Below, piece after piece: positions 19,646 through 27,638 of a stretch of 64,000 nt of DNA. Within the stretch, counting starts at the first letter, position 1. Every line of letters begins with the position of its first letter. Below the pieces are notes generated by a model. The model made no database searches. It was not told the DNA's origin and was given only the letters and a program-made list of their open reading frames with translations. The position numbers and the translations under genes were made by a program. The DNA is from a virus, in the IMG/VR virus record IMGVR_UViG_3300007722_000005, positions 28,206-92,205 of that record. One strand, given 5' to 3'.

Positions 19646-20311
19646 TTACTTTCTAAAAGTTGATTGGCTTCCGTTTGCAGCTATCCAATACTGCACATCT
19701 CCTCCCTTAAAATGCGATATCCCTTTTGATGTGATTTCTACTTCGTAATCTTCTGGAAGCAGTTTGAAATGCTCTCCGTTGAATACGATTTTAAATTCAT
19801 ATGGTGTATTACCGACCGGCGTTTCATACCTATTGTTTGTCGTCTTTGTTCCCGCATCCAAAGCAGTTAATTTGATAACATCACGATCCCCTATAACACC
19901 AATTGAAGGCAACTGAAGAACATTAAGGGCCTTTATTAGTGAGCTGTATGTTTGCTGTGGGAGAACGAAAGCTATCTCGGGGTTTTTTAGGATAACCTCT
20001 TTGTCAGGTGGCGTTGGGATCAATTCCTTCACGGTGTAGAATATTGATACCGACTCTTTTGAATTAGCGATTCTTAGGTGATTAGTTTCAAACTCAATAT
20101 CTGGGTCTTCGAACAACGAAAGAACACCCAGCAAACTACCGAGATCAAGAATTGCAAACGGCTGCGTAAACTTCTCGACCACAGTTGCGCTTGCGAGAAT
20201 CTCTTTGTTTGCTGATACAGTAGAGATTGTGGAGCCAGGTTCAATCGCGATCGATTTGTTGATCAACGTAAAGTTTTTTAAAATTTGCAACGTGCGTGCA
20301 CTAAGTTTCAT
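19646..20311 (-). CDS. 45: sliding clamp gp45
   Basis: 221 residues, T4 gp45 length. Starts MKLSARTLQILKNFTLIN, the conserved clamp N-terminus. It forms a trimeric ring that tethers gp43 and, with gp55 and gp33, activates late transcription. gp33 was not recognised in the window. Confidence 0.92.
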   Translation of the reverse strand: MKLSARTLQILKNFTLINKSIAIEPGSTISTVSANKEILASATVVEKFTQPFAILDLGSLLGVLSLFEDPDIEFETNHLRIANSKESVSIFYTVKELIPTPPDKEVILKNPEIAFVLPQQTYSSLIKALNVLQLPSIGVIGDRDVIKLTALDAGTKTTNNRYETPVGNTPYEFKIVFNGEHFKLLPEDYEVEITSKGISHFKGGDVQYWIAANGSQSTFRK

Positions 20312-20326
20312 AATATAAAGGTCCTT

Positions 20327-20575
20327 TTAGTGTAACGTGTCCCATCTAGATCCCTCTGAAGGCTTTTCAGCAAGACTCTCAATAGTTTTCGTAAGCATTT
20401 TAATCAGCATCTCGTTTGAAACAACTAATTTGAAAGATTGGATTGCCATTGAATAAAGTGCAGAAGCAGAGAGCATCATTGTTTCTTTATCCTGCACTTC
20501 GCTCTCTACAACATTCCCGACACGAGTAATCATATTATCAATGAATTCTTTGTGTTGTTTTTCTAACACAATCAA
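20327..20575 (-). CDS. hypothetical helical protein
   Basis: 82 residues, all-helical appearance (EKQHKEFIDNMITRVGNVVE), beginning at the stop of the glycosyltransferase-like gene (ATGA-type overlap). No family recognised. Confidence 0.55.
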   Translation of the reverse strand: MIVLEKQHKEFIDNMITRVGNVVESEVQDKETMMLSASALYSMAIQSFKLVVSNEMLIKMLTKTIESLAEKPSEGSRWDTLH

Positions 20576-21519
20576 GCCCTTTTTCCAAGTTGCGCCGCAT
20601 CAGCTGTTGCCGATGCACCGATTGAAGCGAGATCTGCGAGGCTGCCTCCAAACACGTAAGACCCAACATGTTGCAGTTTCATCCATGGACACAGCCATAC
20701 CTTCAGATTGGCTTTGTCGCAATTGTAGCAAAACATATAATCTTCTGATAGGTATCGCTTTGATGCACCGGCTTCAGTATCCAACAACTTTTGTGCAAGT
20801 TCTTGCAGACCTTCTTTTCCCTGTGCTACATCTTTAAGCAGTGTGTGGAGGTCTTCGTTTGTGTATCCCCGATCGATAATGCAATCAAAATACGCCATAA
20901 TCTCCCTAGAACCGTCAAATGCGGCCGTTCGAATGTGATCTGGCTTGTACAACTGCTTTGGATAATGTTTCTGGTACGTTTCAAATGTTTTGCGACGGAT
21001 CATCATAAATCCAGTCCCAAGCTCACGAACCTCTGTTGGCTTGTCAATTGCAATTTGGAGCTGACCACCTTTAGGATTGAAAACATAATCACCAACATAC
21101 TTCTCAAGCTCGTTGGGGTTCTTATCAGCTACACCCTTATCAACAGCCGATTTAATTTTCTCCCACGAGATGCACTTCTTTGGATATGGACCACCCATTA
21201 CATCATATGGAGAGTCGTCTGACATTATGGCGGCCAATGCAAGAACGTCGTTTGGGTCAAAACCAATATCCGCATCGATGAACATTAGATGTGTAGCCTC
21301 TGAGCGCAAAAATTCATCAACACAATAGTTGCGAGCTCGTGTAATCAAACTCTCGTTGAACAAGAAGTACAATTGTAGCTGTACTTGATACCTCGCACAA
21401 ATAGCTGCAAGATCTGCAATTGATCGGGTATACATTCCAGCACACATGCCGCCATACATCGGTGTCGCGACAAACAGCTTCTTTTTCCTAAGCTCGTCTA
21501 CCTCTATCTTAATTTCCAT
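20572..21519 (-). CDS. GT-A-fold glycosyltransferase-like protein
   Basis: 315 residues. LFVATPMYGG at the N-terminus, THLMFIDADIGF (D-x-D, about residues 86-97), then GGPYPKK and a C-terminal YLSEDYMFC fit the Anp1/Mnn9-like GT-A pattern seen in phage proteins. It could modify DNA bases, virion or host glycans; no acceptor can be named. Between clamp and nucleotide-metabolism genes. Confidence 0.65.
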   Translation of the reverse strand: MEIKIEVDELRKKKLFVATPMYGGMCAGMYTRSIADLAAICARYQVQLQLYFLFNESLITRARNYCVDEFLRSEATHLMFIDADIGFDPNDVLALAAIMSDDSPYDVMGGPYPKKCISWEKIKSAVDKGVADKNPNELEKYVGDYVFNPKGGQLQIAIDKPTEVRELGTGFMMIRRKTFETYQKHYPKQLYKPDHIRTAAFDGSREIMAYFDCIIDRGYTNEDLHTLLKDVAQGKEGLQELAQKLLDTEAGASKRYLSEDYMFCYNCDKANLKVWLCPWMKLQHVGSYVFGGSLADLASIGASATADAAQLGKRA

Positions 21520-21528
21520 AAAGTTTCC

Positions 21529-22023
21529 TTATTTGTTGTATTTTTTGTCGTGCTCTTTGCCAATTCCATATGACCCATCGTATAGAGTCAGTGCTTCTGC
21601 ATCGAACGATATGTATTGCCCAATTCGTGTTCCTTGTTTAATTCTCATTGGTGCAACAGAGACATGCATTACAGCTGCCATGACACCGTGGTATCCTGAG
21701 TCATACAACCCTGACGTCAGGAACACACCATTACGGTTGAGTGTTGATCGTGTAATAACCCAACCAGCTTCACCGGCGCCAACACGTATAACATTTTCCA
21801 TCACTACTTCATAATCACCTGGCATCAACTGGTACCAACCGTTTACGTCAGGAGTGCACTCTACTGTGCCACGGTGTGTTTTGTTTTCGTTGTCTATCGT
21901 GAACACGTTAGGTTTGATAAGAAATATTTTACCCAGCCTCAGGTCGACCGCGTTTGGCTGTGAATCTCCCTCGGCGACATTGGTAAGTTCTGATTTTGAA
22001 TTTGGGCCGCAAATATGTTTCAT
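21529..22023 (-). CDS. dCTP deaminase / dUTPase-family protein
   Basis: 164 residues. PNAVDLRLG at the start, GWVITRSTLNRNG in the centre and GLYDSGYHG match the trimeric dCTP deaminase/dUTPase fold (RSTLARxG and DPGYxG-type motifs). It would adjust dCTP/dUTP pools. Whether it deaminates or only hydrolyses is not decidable here. Starts by ATGA overlap with the upstream gene. Confidence 0.75.
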   Translation of the reverse strand: MKHICGPNSKSELTNVAEGDSQPNAVDLRLGKIFLIKPNVFTIDNENKTHRGTVECTPDVNGWYQLMPGDYEVVMENVIRVGAGEAGWVITRSTLNRNGVFLTSGLYDSGYHGVMAAVMHVSVAPMRIKQGTRIGQYISFDAEALTLYDGSYGIGKEHDKKYNK

Positions 22024-22427
22024 TTATCATATTCCTTTAACTTATGGTTGATAAATTTGACATTTTTTGTCGCCAAATCTAGAAGCTCATAAGTTGAGTA
22101 TAAATCTACGCCCGACTTGCCAGCTGGACCATCGGAGCCGCGCGGTGGATCATCTGATTTTTCCGCAACCTCACTTTTATCTCTCACATACATCATCAAG
22201 ATGATATAATGCATTGCTTTCAAAAGATCCTTTTCGTTTCGGCCGTCTTTCTTGCCATACCGTGCAAGATATTTGATTGCGGTGTCACGTGCAGTTGTTT
22301 CAAGAGAACCGTTTGCCTCCCACAAATCGATTACTTGCACATCTTGTTTTCCAACATAATGTTGTTTGTATGTTGATTGAATAAAAGCTAACAGCTTTTT
22401 AATATTTTGTTCTTCATTAAATCTCAT
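22020..22427 (-). CDS. DUF3310-family protein
   Basis: 135 residues from the ATG at 22427 (overlaps the DpdA-like stop). VIDLWEANG...AIKYLARYGKKDG...DLLKAMHYI matches DUF3310 (SaV-like), small phage proteins often called nucleotide kinase-like but without proven activity. The C-terminus ELLDLATKNVKFINHKLK is nearly identical to part of the end of the neighbouring DpdA-like protein. Confidence 0.75.
   Translation of the reverse strand: MRFNEEQNIKKLLAFIQSTYKQHYVGKQDVQVIDLWEANGSLETTARDTAIKYLARYGKKDGRNEKDLLKAMHYIILMMYVRDKSEVAEKSDDPPRGSDGPAGKSGVDLYSTYELLDLATKNVKFINHKLKEYDK
22038..22090. repeat. 53-bp direct repeat, copy A (3' end of DUF3310 gene)
   Basis: 51 of 53 positions match 22478-22530. 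Encodes ELLDLATKNVKFINHKL. Confidence 0.9.
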
Positions 22428-23329
22428 TGTGGTGGCCTTTCCCAGCTCGCGCTGTGTTCTGGATCTTCCCACAATTTTAACTTATTGTTGATAAATTTGA
22501 TATTTTTTGTCGCCAAATCTAGAAGCTCATGATCGTGGCATTTGTGATTAAAGTCAACATGATGGAGAATTTTGCCCCTCTTCAATCCTGTTGGAGAGCA
22601 ATCAAAACCTACACCCATAAGACCTGCCCATATTGCGGCGCTCGAATCCCACGAATTAATGTATGGAACAAAATCTTCGAGTAGATCAATTTCGTTTGGA
22701 CCGTCGGTCATACCAAGACAATGAAACCGCTTGTATGCTTTGTCATTAACCAGAGCTCCGGCATCTCTCAGAGCTTTAAACACAGTCCAACGAGATAAAT
22801 ATCGTTGAAGTTTATGCGCATCAGAGGTGACGGCTAGTGGGCCCTCGTCAATACCAAGGGCGTGAGGGCAAGCTAGTATAGACACACCAATTAAATCAAT
22901 AAGAGGATTATCGATTGCCCATCGGAAGCTCGTAATTAGCCCGTGTAGATCGCCGATTTCGCTTTGAGGGACAAAGAATGTTTTGAATCCTGCTTGTCGA
23001 ATAACAAGTGCTTGAAGTTGCGCGGTGTTGATCGTATCGGTGAACGGGCAACCTGGATGATCAGTCATAACAATAACGTCGGCTTTACAAGCTCTACCCA
23101 TTGCAATCAGTTTATTCGCGGGATACATCGGCCGGCCTTGTTTGAACATTTCAAACGCGGAGTTATCCATAATCTTTTCTTTGCCGTCATCAAGGTTTGT
23201 GTAGAAGTCGCGGTATACTTCGTCTGATTCAACAAGATGAGCAAGGATTAAATGGGACTGGTTGTAGTGGGAAAAGAGGCCGAGGTATGGGGTCGGCGCT
23301 ATATGGCAAAATTTAATATTTGTGGTCAC
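22424..23329 (-). CDS. DpdA-like tRNA-guanine-transglycosylase homologue
   Basis: 301 residues from a GTG at 23329 (AAGGA seven bases before). IMDNSAFEM near residue 55 resembles the DSGAF segment of TGT/DpdA barrels, ADVIVMTDHPG the following acidic strand, and FHCLGMTDGPNEIDLL plus INSWDSSAAIWAG the later GIG and SVDS-type segments. DpdA enzymes insert a 7-deazaguanine base into phage DNA. FolE, QueD and QueE nearby support this. Active-site Asp assignments are inferred, not aligned. Confidence 0.65.
   Translation of the reverse strand: MTTNIKFCHIAPTPYLGLFSHYNQSHLILAHLVESDEVYRDFYTNLDDGKEKIMDNSAFEMFKQGRPMYPANKLIAMGRACKADVIVMTDHPGCPFTDTINTAQLQALVIRQAGFKTFFVPQSEIGDLHGLITSFRWAIDNPLIDLIGVSILACPHALGIDEGPLAVTSDAHKLQRYLSRWTVFKALRDAGALVNDKAYKRFHCLGMTDGPNEIDLLEDFVPYINSWDSSAAIWAGLMGVGFDCSPTGLKRGKILHHVDFNHKCHDHELLDLATKNIKFINNKLKLWEDPEHSASWERPPQ
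22478..22530. repeat. 53-bp direct repeat, copy B (near 3' end of DpdA-like gene)
   Basis: Second copy of the segment at 22038-22090; encodes ELLDLATKNIKFINNKL, followed by 14 unrelated residues. Confidence 0.9.
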
Positions 23330-23331
23330 TA

Positions 23332-23700
23332 TTAATCCTTCCAATAGTAGTTGCGGCAACCGTTTTCACCATCTTCAGACACCTCGATGAAAACGTTTCT
23401 GTTGGGGTATTTCTTCTGAATGTACTTTGCAAGATCGTTTGCGAGCATTTCGCACGATTTGCTTTCCATAGCACCGTGTGTTTTATCAATCACTTTTTCA
23501 AGTTCGCGCTTGAATAAGATAAATTCTACATCGCGGTTATCATGAAAAACTTCCATCTCAACTCTAAAATGGAATATGTGTCTGTGAGGATGTCCGAGAA
23601 ATGCTACATCCTTTAATTTTGGGTCTGTTAGAGCCTCAGGGTAAAGATGAATACCTTCTCTTTGAAACGTAACAAATATAAAGCTATCAGTTTTATTCAT
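23332..23700 (-). CDS. 6-pyruvoyl-tetrahydropterin-synthase-fold-like protein
   Basis: 122 residues. LGHPHRHIFHFRVE resembles the HGHxYxxxv metal strand of PTPS/QueD, VEFILFKRELEKVID the following helix, and SCEMLANDLAKYI and IEVSEDGENG the C-terminal PTSENLA and vxET segments. It is shorter and divergent from the canonical QueD at 29282, so it may have another role in pterin or deazaguanine chemistry. Confidence 0.5.
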   Translation of the reverse strand: MNKTDSFIFVTFQREGIHLYPEALTDPKLKDVAFLGHPHRHIFHFRVEMEVFHDNRDVEFILFKRELEKVIDKTHGAMESKSCEMLANDLAKYIQKKYPNRNVFIEVSEDGENGCRNYYWKD

Positions 23701-23723
23701 CTTATATTACCTATCAAAAAAAA

Positions 23724-23744
23724 ACTGCCGCCGGAGGCGGCAGT
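23724..23744 (-). terminator. rho-independent terminator (bidirectional)
   Basis: Stem ACUGCCGCC/GGCGGCAGU with a U8 run on the minus strand; separates the HTH gene from the DpdA operon. Confidence 0.9.
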
Positions 23745-23777
23745 TTTTGGCTCAATCAAAATACTAGGTATTAAATG

Positions 23778-24020
23778 TTATCGGCCACCAAAGACCGTTT
23801 GACCACCGAATGCATAAGCGAGGCGCACCATTTCTTTTGATGGGCGGCCAATCTTGTATGACGATCCGGTTTTGGTGCGGTTCGTATAGATTGGATACCC
23901 TTCTGCACGAAGTTCGGAAATACGTGCTGACGGGTTAGTGATACCTAGCGAATACGCCTTACGTGATGTAAGTTTGCGACCAGTGTTGAGGACATTAAGA
24001 ATTTTTGTATATTGGTTCAT
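23778..24020 (-). CDS. winged-helix-like DNA-binding protein
   Basis: 80 residues. LTSRKAYSLGITNPSARISELRAEGYPIYTN has the form of a winged helix: a helix-turn-helix with the recognition helix SARISELRAEG, then a beta wing. Very similar small proteins occur in many phages. Bounded by its own promoter and terminator, it may be a monocistronic regulator. Confidence 0.65.
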   Translation of the reverse strand: MNQYTKILNVLNTGRKLTSRKAYSLGITNPSARISELRAEGYPIYTNRTKTGSSYKIGRPSKEMVRLAYAFGGQTVFGGR

Positions 24021-24085
24021 TTAGATCTCCTTTAAAAACTACTCATTTCAGAATAATAGAGTCACAATAACTCCATCAACGTACC

Positions 24086-24114
24086 ACTTTACTACATTTA
24101 AAAATAAAAGTCAA
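24086..24114 (-). promoter_or_regulatory. sigma70-like promoter
   Basis: TTGACT, 17 bp, TAAAGT on the minus strand, about 65 bases upstream of the winged-helix gene. Confidence 0.65.
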
Positions 24115-24117
24115 CAG

Positions 24118-24312
24118 CTACTGTGCTATCTTGGTCTTTCTTAGAGCACCGACAGCCATTTTGACAACACGAGGATGGGTTTTCATCCGAAGTATGTAGA
24201 AAGGTTTCCCTTCAATATCTTCGGTCCCCATATAAAAGGCTTCAAAATACTCACCGGACATGATGTTCGTGTATGCTGCTAGTGGGTATTTTTTTGTTCT
24301 GCTTTGTTTCAT
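24118..24312 (-). CDS. hypothetical protein
   Basis: 64 residues, basic (calculated from many K/R), with GEYFEAFYMG and PFYILRM segments; starts by ATGA overlap with the FolE stop. No family recognised. Confidence 0.5.
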   Translation of the reverse strand: MKQSRTKKYPLAAYTNIMSGEYFEAFYMGTEDIEGKPFYILRMKTHPRVVKMAVGALRKTKIAQ

Positions 24313-25034
24313 TTTTCTGCGGACTGCATCCTAATATTGTTATAAAATTCTGCCTTAACAGAATCGTTGTGGAATAGACCGTGGACAACTGACGTTTGAG
24401 TGAGACTCGAGTGGGCTTCAACTCCTCTGTTCTCCATACAACCATGATGGGCTTGTATATAAACAGCAACATTTTCTGTGTCAGTTGCGTTCTTGATTTC
24501 GTTTGCTATTTGATTGACGAGGTCCTCTTGCAGCTGGCCGCGTCTCGCACACCACTGCGCAATTCGAGCGTATTTCGAAAGCCCAATAACTTCACCCGTC
24601 GGGATAATCCCAATATATGCTACACCATTGACTGGTTGGTGGTGATGTGAACACATTGATGTTATTTCTGCACGAACAACTAACATTCCCTCAAACCTGT
24701 TAGGTCCTTCATTGGGGAATGCGGTAATATCTGGTTTTGCTGTGTATCTGCCGACCATCAGCTCGTTGATATACATCTTGGCGAGACGCCTCGCCGTTCC
24801 TTTAGAATTTGGGTCATTATTGACATCAATGACAAGTGAGTGCAGCACTCCTTCAAACTTTGAAGCTACCTCGTCAATCAACTGATTAATCTCACCATCT
24901 TGTATTGCATCGGAGATGTTGTCGCCAGCCCAAAATCGTTTGTTGTTTGCAATTAGCCGTTCGCGAATATAGGTTGATGTCGGTTTGCGCGACACTGCTA
25001 TACCTTTATCTTCGTCGTCATACAAAATATTCAT
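24309..25034 (-). CDS. folE: GTP cyclohydrolase I
   Basis: 241 residues. MCSHHHQPV and QAHHGCMENRG provide the Cys-His-Cys zinc ligands of the type I enzyme; VIGLSKYARIAQWCARRGQLQEDL is the conserved central segment. It converts GTP to dihydroneopterin triphosphate, the first step toward 7-deazaguanine (with QueD and QueE) or folate. Here the presence of QueD, QueE and DpdA-like genes favours DNA modification. Confidence 0.93.
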   Translation of the reverse strand: MNILYDDEDKGIAVSRKPTSTYIRERLIANNKRFWAGDNISDAIQDGEINQLIDEVASKFEGVLHSLVIDVNNDPNSKGTARRLAKMYINELMVGRYTAKPDITAFPNEGPNRFEGMLVVRAEITSMCSHHHQPVNGVAYIGIIPTGEVIGLSKYARIAQWCARRGQLQEDLVNQIANEIKNATDTENVAVYIQAHHGCMENRGVEAHSSLTQTSVVHGLFHNDSVKAEFYNNIRMQSAEK

Positions 25035-25043
25035 GGGCGTCCT

Positions 25044-25247
25044 TTAGTAATTATCGTGTGAATGTGCCGTGCGGGTCATATCATTGTGGAAATTAATTAG
25101 ATCGTTCTCTGCTTGGTCAACGACTTGTTCGACCCGAACAGCTCCAAAATCGATTCGAAGCTGTGTTATAACGTCCCTTTTCGGCGTCCCTTTAAGGAGA
25201 AGGTCTATTGCCTCATTAATTATTGGAAACGATGAATTCGTTTTCAT
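25044..25247 (-). CDS. hypothetical helical protein
   Basis: 67 residues from the ATG at 25247, inside the last part of the SWIM gene (32-base overlap). INEAIDLLLKGTPKRDVITQL suggests a helical, possibly HTH-like region. Unrecognised. Confidence 0.45.
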   Translation of the reverse strand: MKTNSSFPIINEAIDLLLKGTPKRDVITQLRIDFGAVRVEQVVDQAENDLINFHNDMTRTAHSHDNY

Positions 25248-25638
25248 TGGTGAATCCCTCTTTAACGAGTTTAATGTGCTTACATTTGTTGTGGTATTTG
25301 AATCCTGTACAATCACAAGCAAAGTGGTCTCCACTTCGGCTAACATTGTACATTTTTCCTTTTGATCCTGCAACAGGAAATTCTTGATACTGCACGCTTT
25401 TGCCTGAGGACTTCATATCAACAACATTATTGATGCTAATTATTGATATGGGGAACCGACTATTGCCTGTTTCAACTGTAAAACTATCAGCGGGAACCCA
25501 CGGCGCATTTCGAAGCACTATACCTTGATAACGAAAAGTCTCGAAAGGCAAATCTTTGGATGTGAAATAGTTGATGTTGCGGTGTGAGGTTACCACCGCA
25601 ACATCAGACCCAACTGCTGGAATTTGAATATTATTCAT
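25216..25638 (-). CDS. SWIM-type zinc-finger protein
   Basis: 140 residues. FACDCTGFKYHNKCKH (about residues 108-123) fits the SWIM CxCxnCxH finger, a small zinc module that binds DNA or proteins. The first 90 residues are unrecognised. Transcribed from the duplicated promoter cassette at 25645. Confidence 0.65.
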   Translation of the reverse strand: MNNIQIPAVGSDVAVVTSHRNINYFTSKDLPFETFRYQGIVLRNAPWVPADSFTVETGNSRFPISIISINNVVDMKSSGKSVQYQEFPVAGSKGKMYNVSRSGDHFACDCTGFKYHNKCKHIKLVKEGFTNENEFIVSNN

Positions 25639-25684
25639 AATGCCAGCTTACACTAGATTACTGGTGAGGTCAACCCCTCATTAA
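25631..25684. repeat. 54-bp promoter cassette, copy A
   Basis: Matches 26462-26515 at 53 of 54 positions. Contains the end of one gene (LMRG stop), a promoter and the start of the next gene (MNN). Confidence 0.9.
25645..25673 (-). promoter_or_regulatory. sigma70-like promoter in repeat cassette A
   Basis: TTGACC, 17 bp, TAAGCT on the minus strand; the downstream gene (SWIM) starts 7 bases after the -10. Confidence 0.55.
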
Positions 25685-25930
25685 AAGATCTTTTTGAACT
25701 GGAACTACAGAATCTTCATACTTAAGCTTAGTGAGCGCCATATAATCAAGGTGCCGCCTAAAGCCATTATTAGAGATTTTCCAGCCGTGGAACTTTGACC
25801 ATTTGCTCGGATTGTTTCGCTTGAGCTTCTTGAGCGTCCCACCCTTGATTGAGTAGAGCCACTGTTCATTAACGTTCCAGAAGTAACCTGGATACTTGGT
25901 TGCGGTGAAACCGCTTGGTAATGTTACCAT
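25670..25930 (-). CDS. hypothetical protein with aromatic repeats
   Basis: 86 residues, many W, Y and F (YPGYFWNVNEQWLYSIKGG). The pattern resembles the short NUMOD4-like or phage 'YSIK' domains that often precede HNH nucleases, but no nuclease domain is present. Ends in LMRG like the PTH2-like protein. Confidence 0.45.
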   Translation of the reverse strand: MVTLPSGFTATKYPGYFWNVNEQWLYSIKGGTLKKLKRNNPSKWSKFHGWKISNNGFRRHLDYMALTKLKYEDSVVPVQKDLLMRG

Positions 25931-25996
25931 AATTAAGCTCCAAAGAAAGCGTACACGTCTTGCATTTTACCGCTAACCAGCGGTGGATTGTGCTTC

Positions 25997-26239
25997 TCAC
26001 ATTTCTTGTAGAAGAAGATCATGATCATGATCGAGTTTCTTGCTACTGAGCACTTGAAGAAGCATCCGAGCTTGAAACTCTTCTACCTCATTAAGTGCAT
26101 TGAGGCCGAGGAATGCTAATGCAACGGTACTCCATGCACTATGTTTCTCCTCCTCGGTGAAATTAGAGTCATGGAGTACGTCGAGATACTGCTTACCGAT
26201 TTTTTTGAGCTCATCAAGATTACATGGTAGAGTAGACAT
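25997..26239 (-). CDS. hypothetical helical protein
   Basis: 80 residues, helical, with EEEKHSAWSTVALAFLGL and an acidic/His-rich end (KKLDHDHDLLLQEM). Starts at the base where the membrane protein ends. Unrecognised. Confidence 0.5.
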   Translation of the reverse strand: MSTLPCNLDELKKIGKQYLDVLHDSNFTEEEKHSAWSTVALAFLGLNALNEVEEFQARMLLQVLSSKKLDHDHDLLLQEM

Positions 26240-26469
26240 TACTTCTCCTTGAATCCTTCGATCACACCAGATACCCCAGCGTGATAAATATCACGATAAC
26301 CATCTGGTGTTGCAACGTAAAGCAGCATTGAGATAATGAGGGCGATACCGACGATGACCGCGAATATCGCTCCAATCCACTTAACAAAAAACAGCAGAAC
26401 CTTCGCCCCTAAGTAGACGCAAAAGCCTGCTGCGAGTAACAGTAAAATTTCCATAACATTATTATTCAT
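26239..26469 (-). CDS. small membrane protein
   Basis: 76 residues with two predicted hydrophobic segments (about 6-30 and 34-52) and a soluble tail. Transcribed from cassette B promoter, starting MNNN. Function unknown. Confidence 0.55.
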   Translation of the reverse strand: MNNNVMEILLLLAAGFCVYLGAKVLLFFVKWIGAIFAVIVGIALIISMLLYVATPDGYRDIYHAGVSGVIEGFKEK

Positions 26470-26515
26470 AATGCCAGCTTACACTAGATTACTGGTGAGG
26501 TCAACCTCTCATTAA
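26462..26515. repeat. 54-bp promoter cassette, copy B
   Basis: Second copy of 25631-25684, again joining an LMRG-ending gene to an MNN-starting gene. Confidence 0.9.
26476..26504 (-). promoter_or_regulatory. sigma70-like promoter in repeat cassette B
   Basis: Same hexamers and spacing as cassette A (TTGACC, 17 bp, TAAGCT). Confidence 0.55.
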
Positions 26516-26815
26516 TTGAAATTTCTTGAGTGGCTTACGCTGATCACCTACAAGAGGAAACGTACAGATAGCTGTATGACCAGCAATCTCTGGCATCGTC
26601 TCCTTGAAGATCTTGTACTTGATCCCATGCATCTCAAGGTGCATTGCAATCTCTTCGAGCTCTACTTCACATTTTGCAGGAGAGAGTACAAAATTAACTG
26701 CGCCCTCTTGAGGACCAATTTCTGATCCAACCCACATACAGACGTGGCCTGCTTGCACAATCTGCTGAGGCACAGTGAGATCGGTTCTCACGAACACATA
26801 TGAGTATTTGTTCAT
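26501..26815 (-). CDS. PTH2-like (peptidyl-tRNA hydrolase 2 fold) protein
   Basis: 104 residues. YSYVFVRTDLTVPQQIVQAGHVCM follows the PTH2 pattern of an N-terminal strand, R-x-DL, Q and H, and GHTAICTFPLVGDQR resembles the TxxAIGP end. Phage homologues of this fold are common. Hydrolase activity is not certain because the usual K-x-AxQ-x-x-H is modified here to QQIVQAGH. Confidence 0.5.
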   Translation of the reverse strand: MNKYSYVFVRTDLTVPQQIVQAGHVCMWVGSEIGPQEGAVNFVLSPAKCEVELEEIAMHLEMHGIKYKIFKETMPEIAGHTAICTFPLVGDQRKPLKKFQLMRG

Positions 26816-27144
26816 TACGTCGTCTCAATTGTGGCATAATTAATTATGCGTGAGATCTCTTTGCAGTGATCTTCTGTCAGGGTTGGACCGAATATCTTTT
26901 GCAGTGCGTCAGGCCGGCACAGCCAGTACAATGCAGCGCGCTTCGCTGATATCAACGCGTGGTTGGCAGTAAGTCCGTTGTCAAGTTTGTTTTGGCTCGT
27001 CACCGGTGTGAATCCCTTACTCATATCTGCGCCACGGATGACGTTATAGATCAGGTAATGGAATGCCCTGCAGTGTTCAGCTTTTTTGAAGCAGTCTTTG
27101 ATCACAAGAAACTCATTTTTTTTATCTTTGAATACATAGTTCAT
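26815..27144 (-). CDS. hypothetical protein
   Basis: 109 residues from the ATG at 27144 (AGGAG ribosome site). Mostly helical, HCRAFHYLIYNVIRGADMS and ISAKRAALYWLCRPDALQK. No family recognised. Confidence 0.5.
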   Translation of the reverse strand: MNYVFKDKKNEFLVIKDCFKKAEHCRAFHYLIYNVIRGADMSKGFTPVTSQNKLDNGLTANHALISAKRAALYWLCRPDALQKIFGPTLTEDHCKEISRIINYATIETT

Positions 27145-27232
27145 GGTATATCTCCTAGTAGTTGTCAAATTCGGGAAGGGATCTACTAGTGAGTCTTTAT
27201 GGTGGGTGTATCTAGAGTTTCATCTCCATCTC

Positions 27233-27403
27233 CTATCGAAAGCTTTTAAGAATTGAAATAGTAACTACAATGATTGAGGACATAATTGCACCTACTCTGA
27301 TTGGATCAGTGCTCATGTAGATTAAACCTATAAGCAATCCACATGTTAGTGGAGTGACAGCGGCCAAATAGCAGAATATATCAGACCCAGTCAATTTTCT
27401 CAT
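27233..27403 (-). CDS. 56-residue membrane protein
   Basis: ATG at 27403 overlaps the stop of the preceding gene (ATGA). Two hydrophobic segments (about 9-29 and 37-52). Ends in TAG, with a further in-frame TAG seven codons later. Function unknown. Confidence 0.55.
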   Translation of the reverse strand: MRKLTGSDIFCYLAAVTPLTCGLLIGLIYMSTDPIRVGAIMSSIIVVTISILKSFR

Positions 27404-27600
27404 GTGTTAAGTAATAGCAGAGATGTGGTGATGATAGTACCTGCTCCAATAACCATAAAAAGGCGTGCCCTGAATTCAAGTTCCTGAATTCGATCTGCAG
27501 CTTCTTCGAGTATATCGGAAATACGATCCGGCTCCGCTCGAGGTATGCCTCGGCGAATCTCAGCGCGCTTTCTTAACCTGTATTTTATATCCCATGCCAT
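27400..27600 (-). CDS. small helical protein with C-terminal membrane segment
   Basis: 66 residues, paralogue of the 60-residue protein at 944 (shared DRI.DILEEAAD core) with an added hydrophobic end FMVIGAGTIITTSLLLL, so it may anchor at the membrane. Confidence 0.55.
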   Translation of the reverse strand: MAWDIKYRLRKRAEIRRGIPRAEPDRISDILEEAADRIQELEFRARLFMVIGAGTIITTSLLLLNT

Positions 27601-27638
27601 ATATTCTCTACCGTACTTATATTAAGTTAAACATATCT

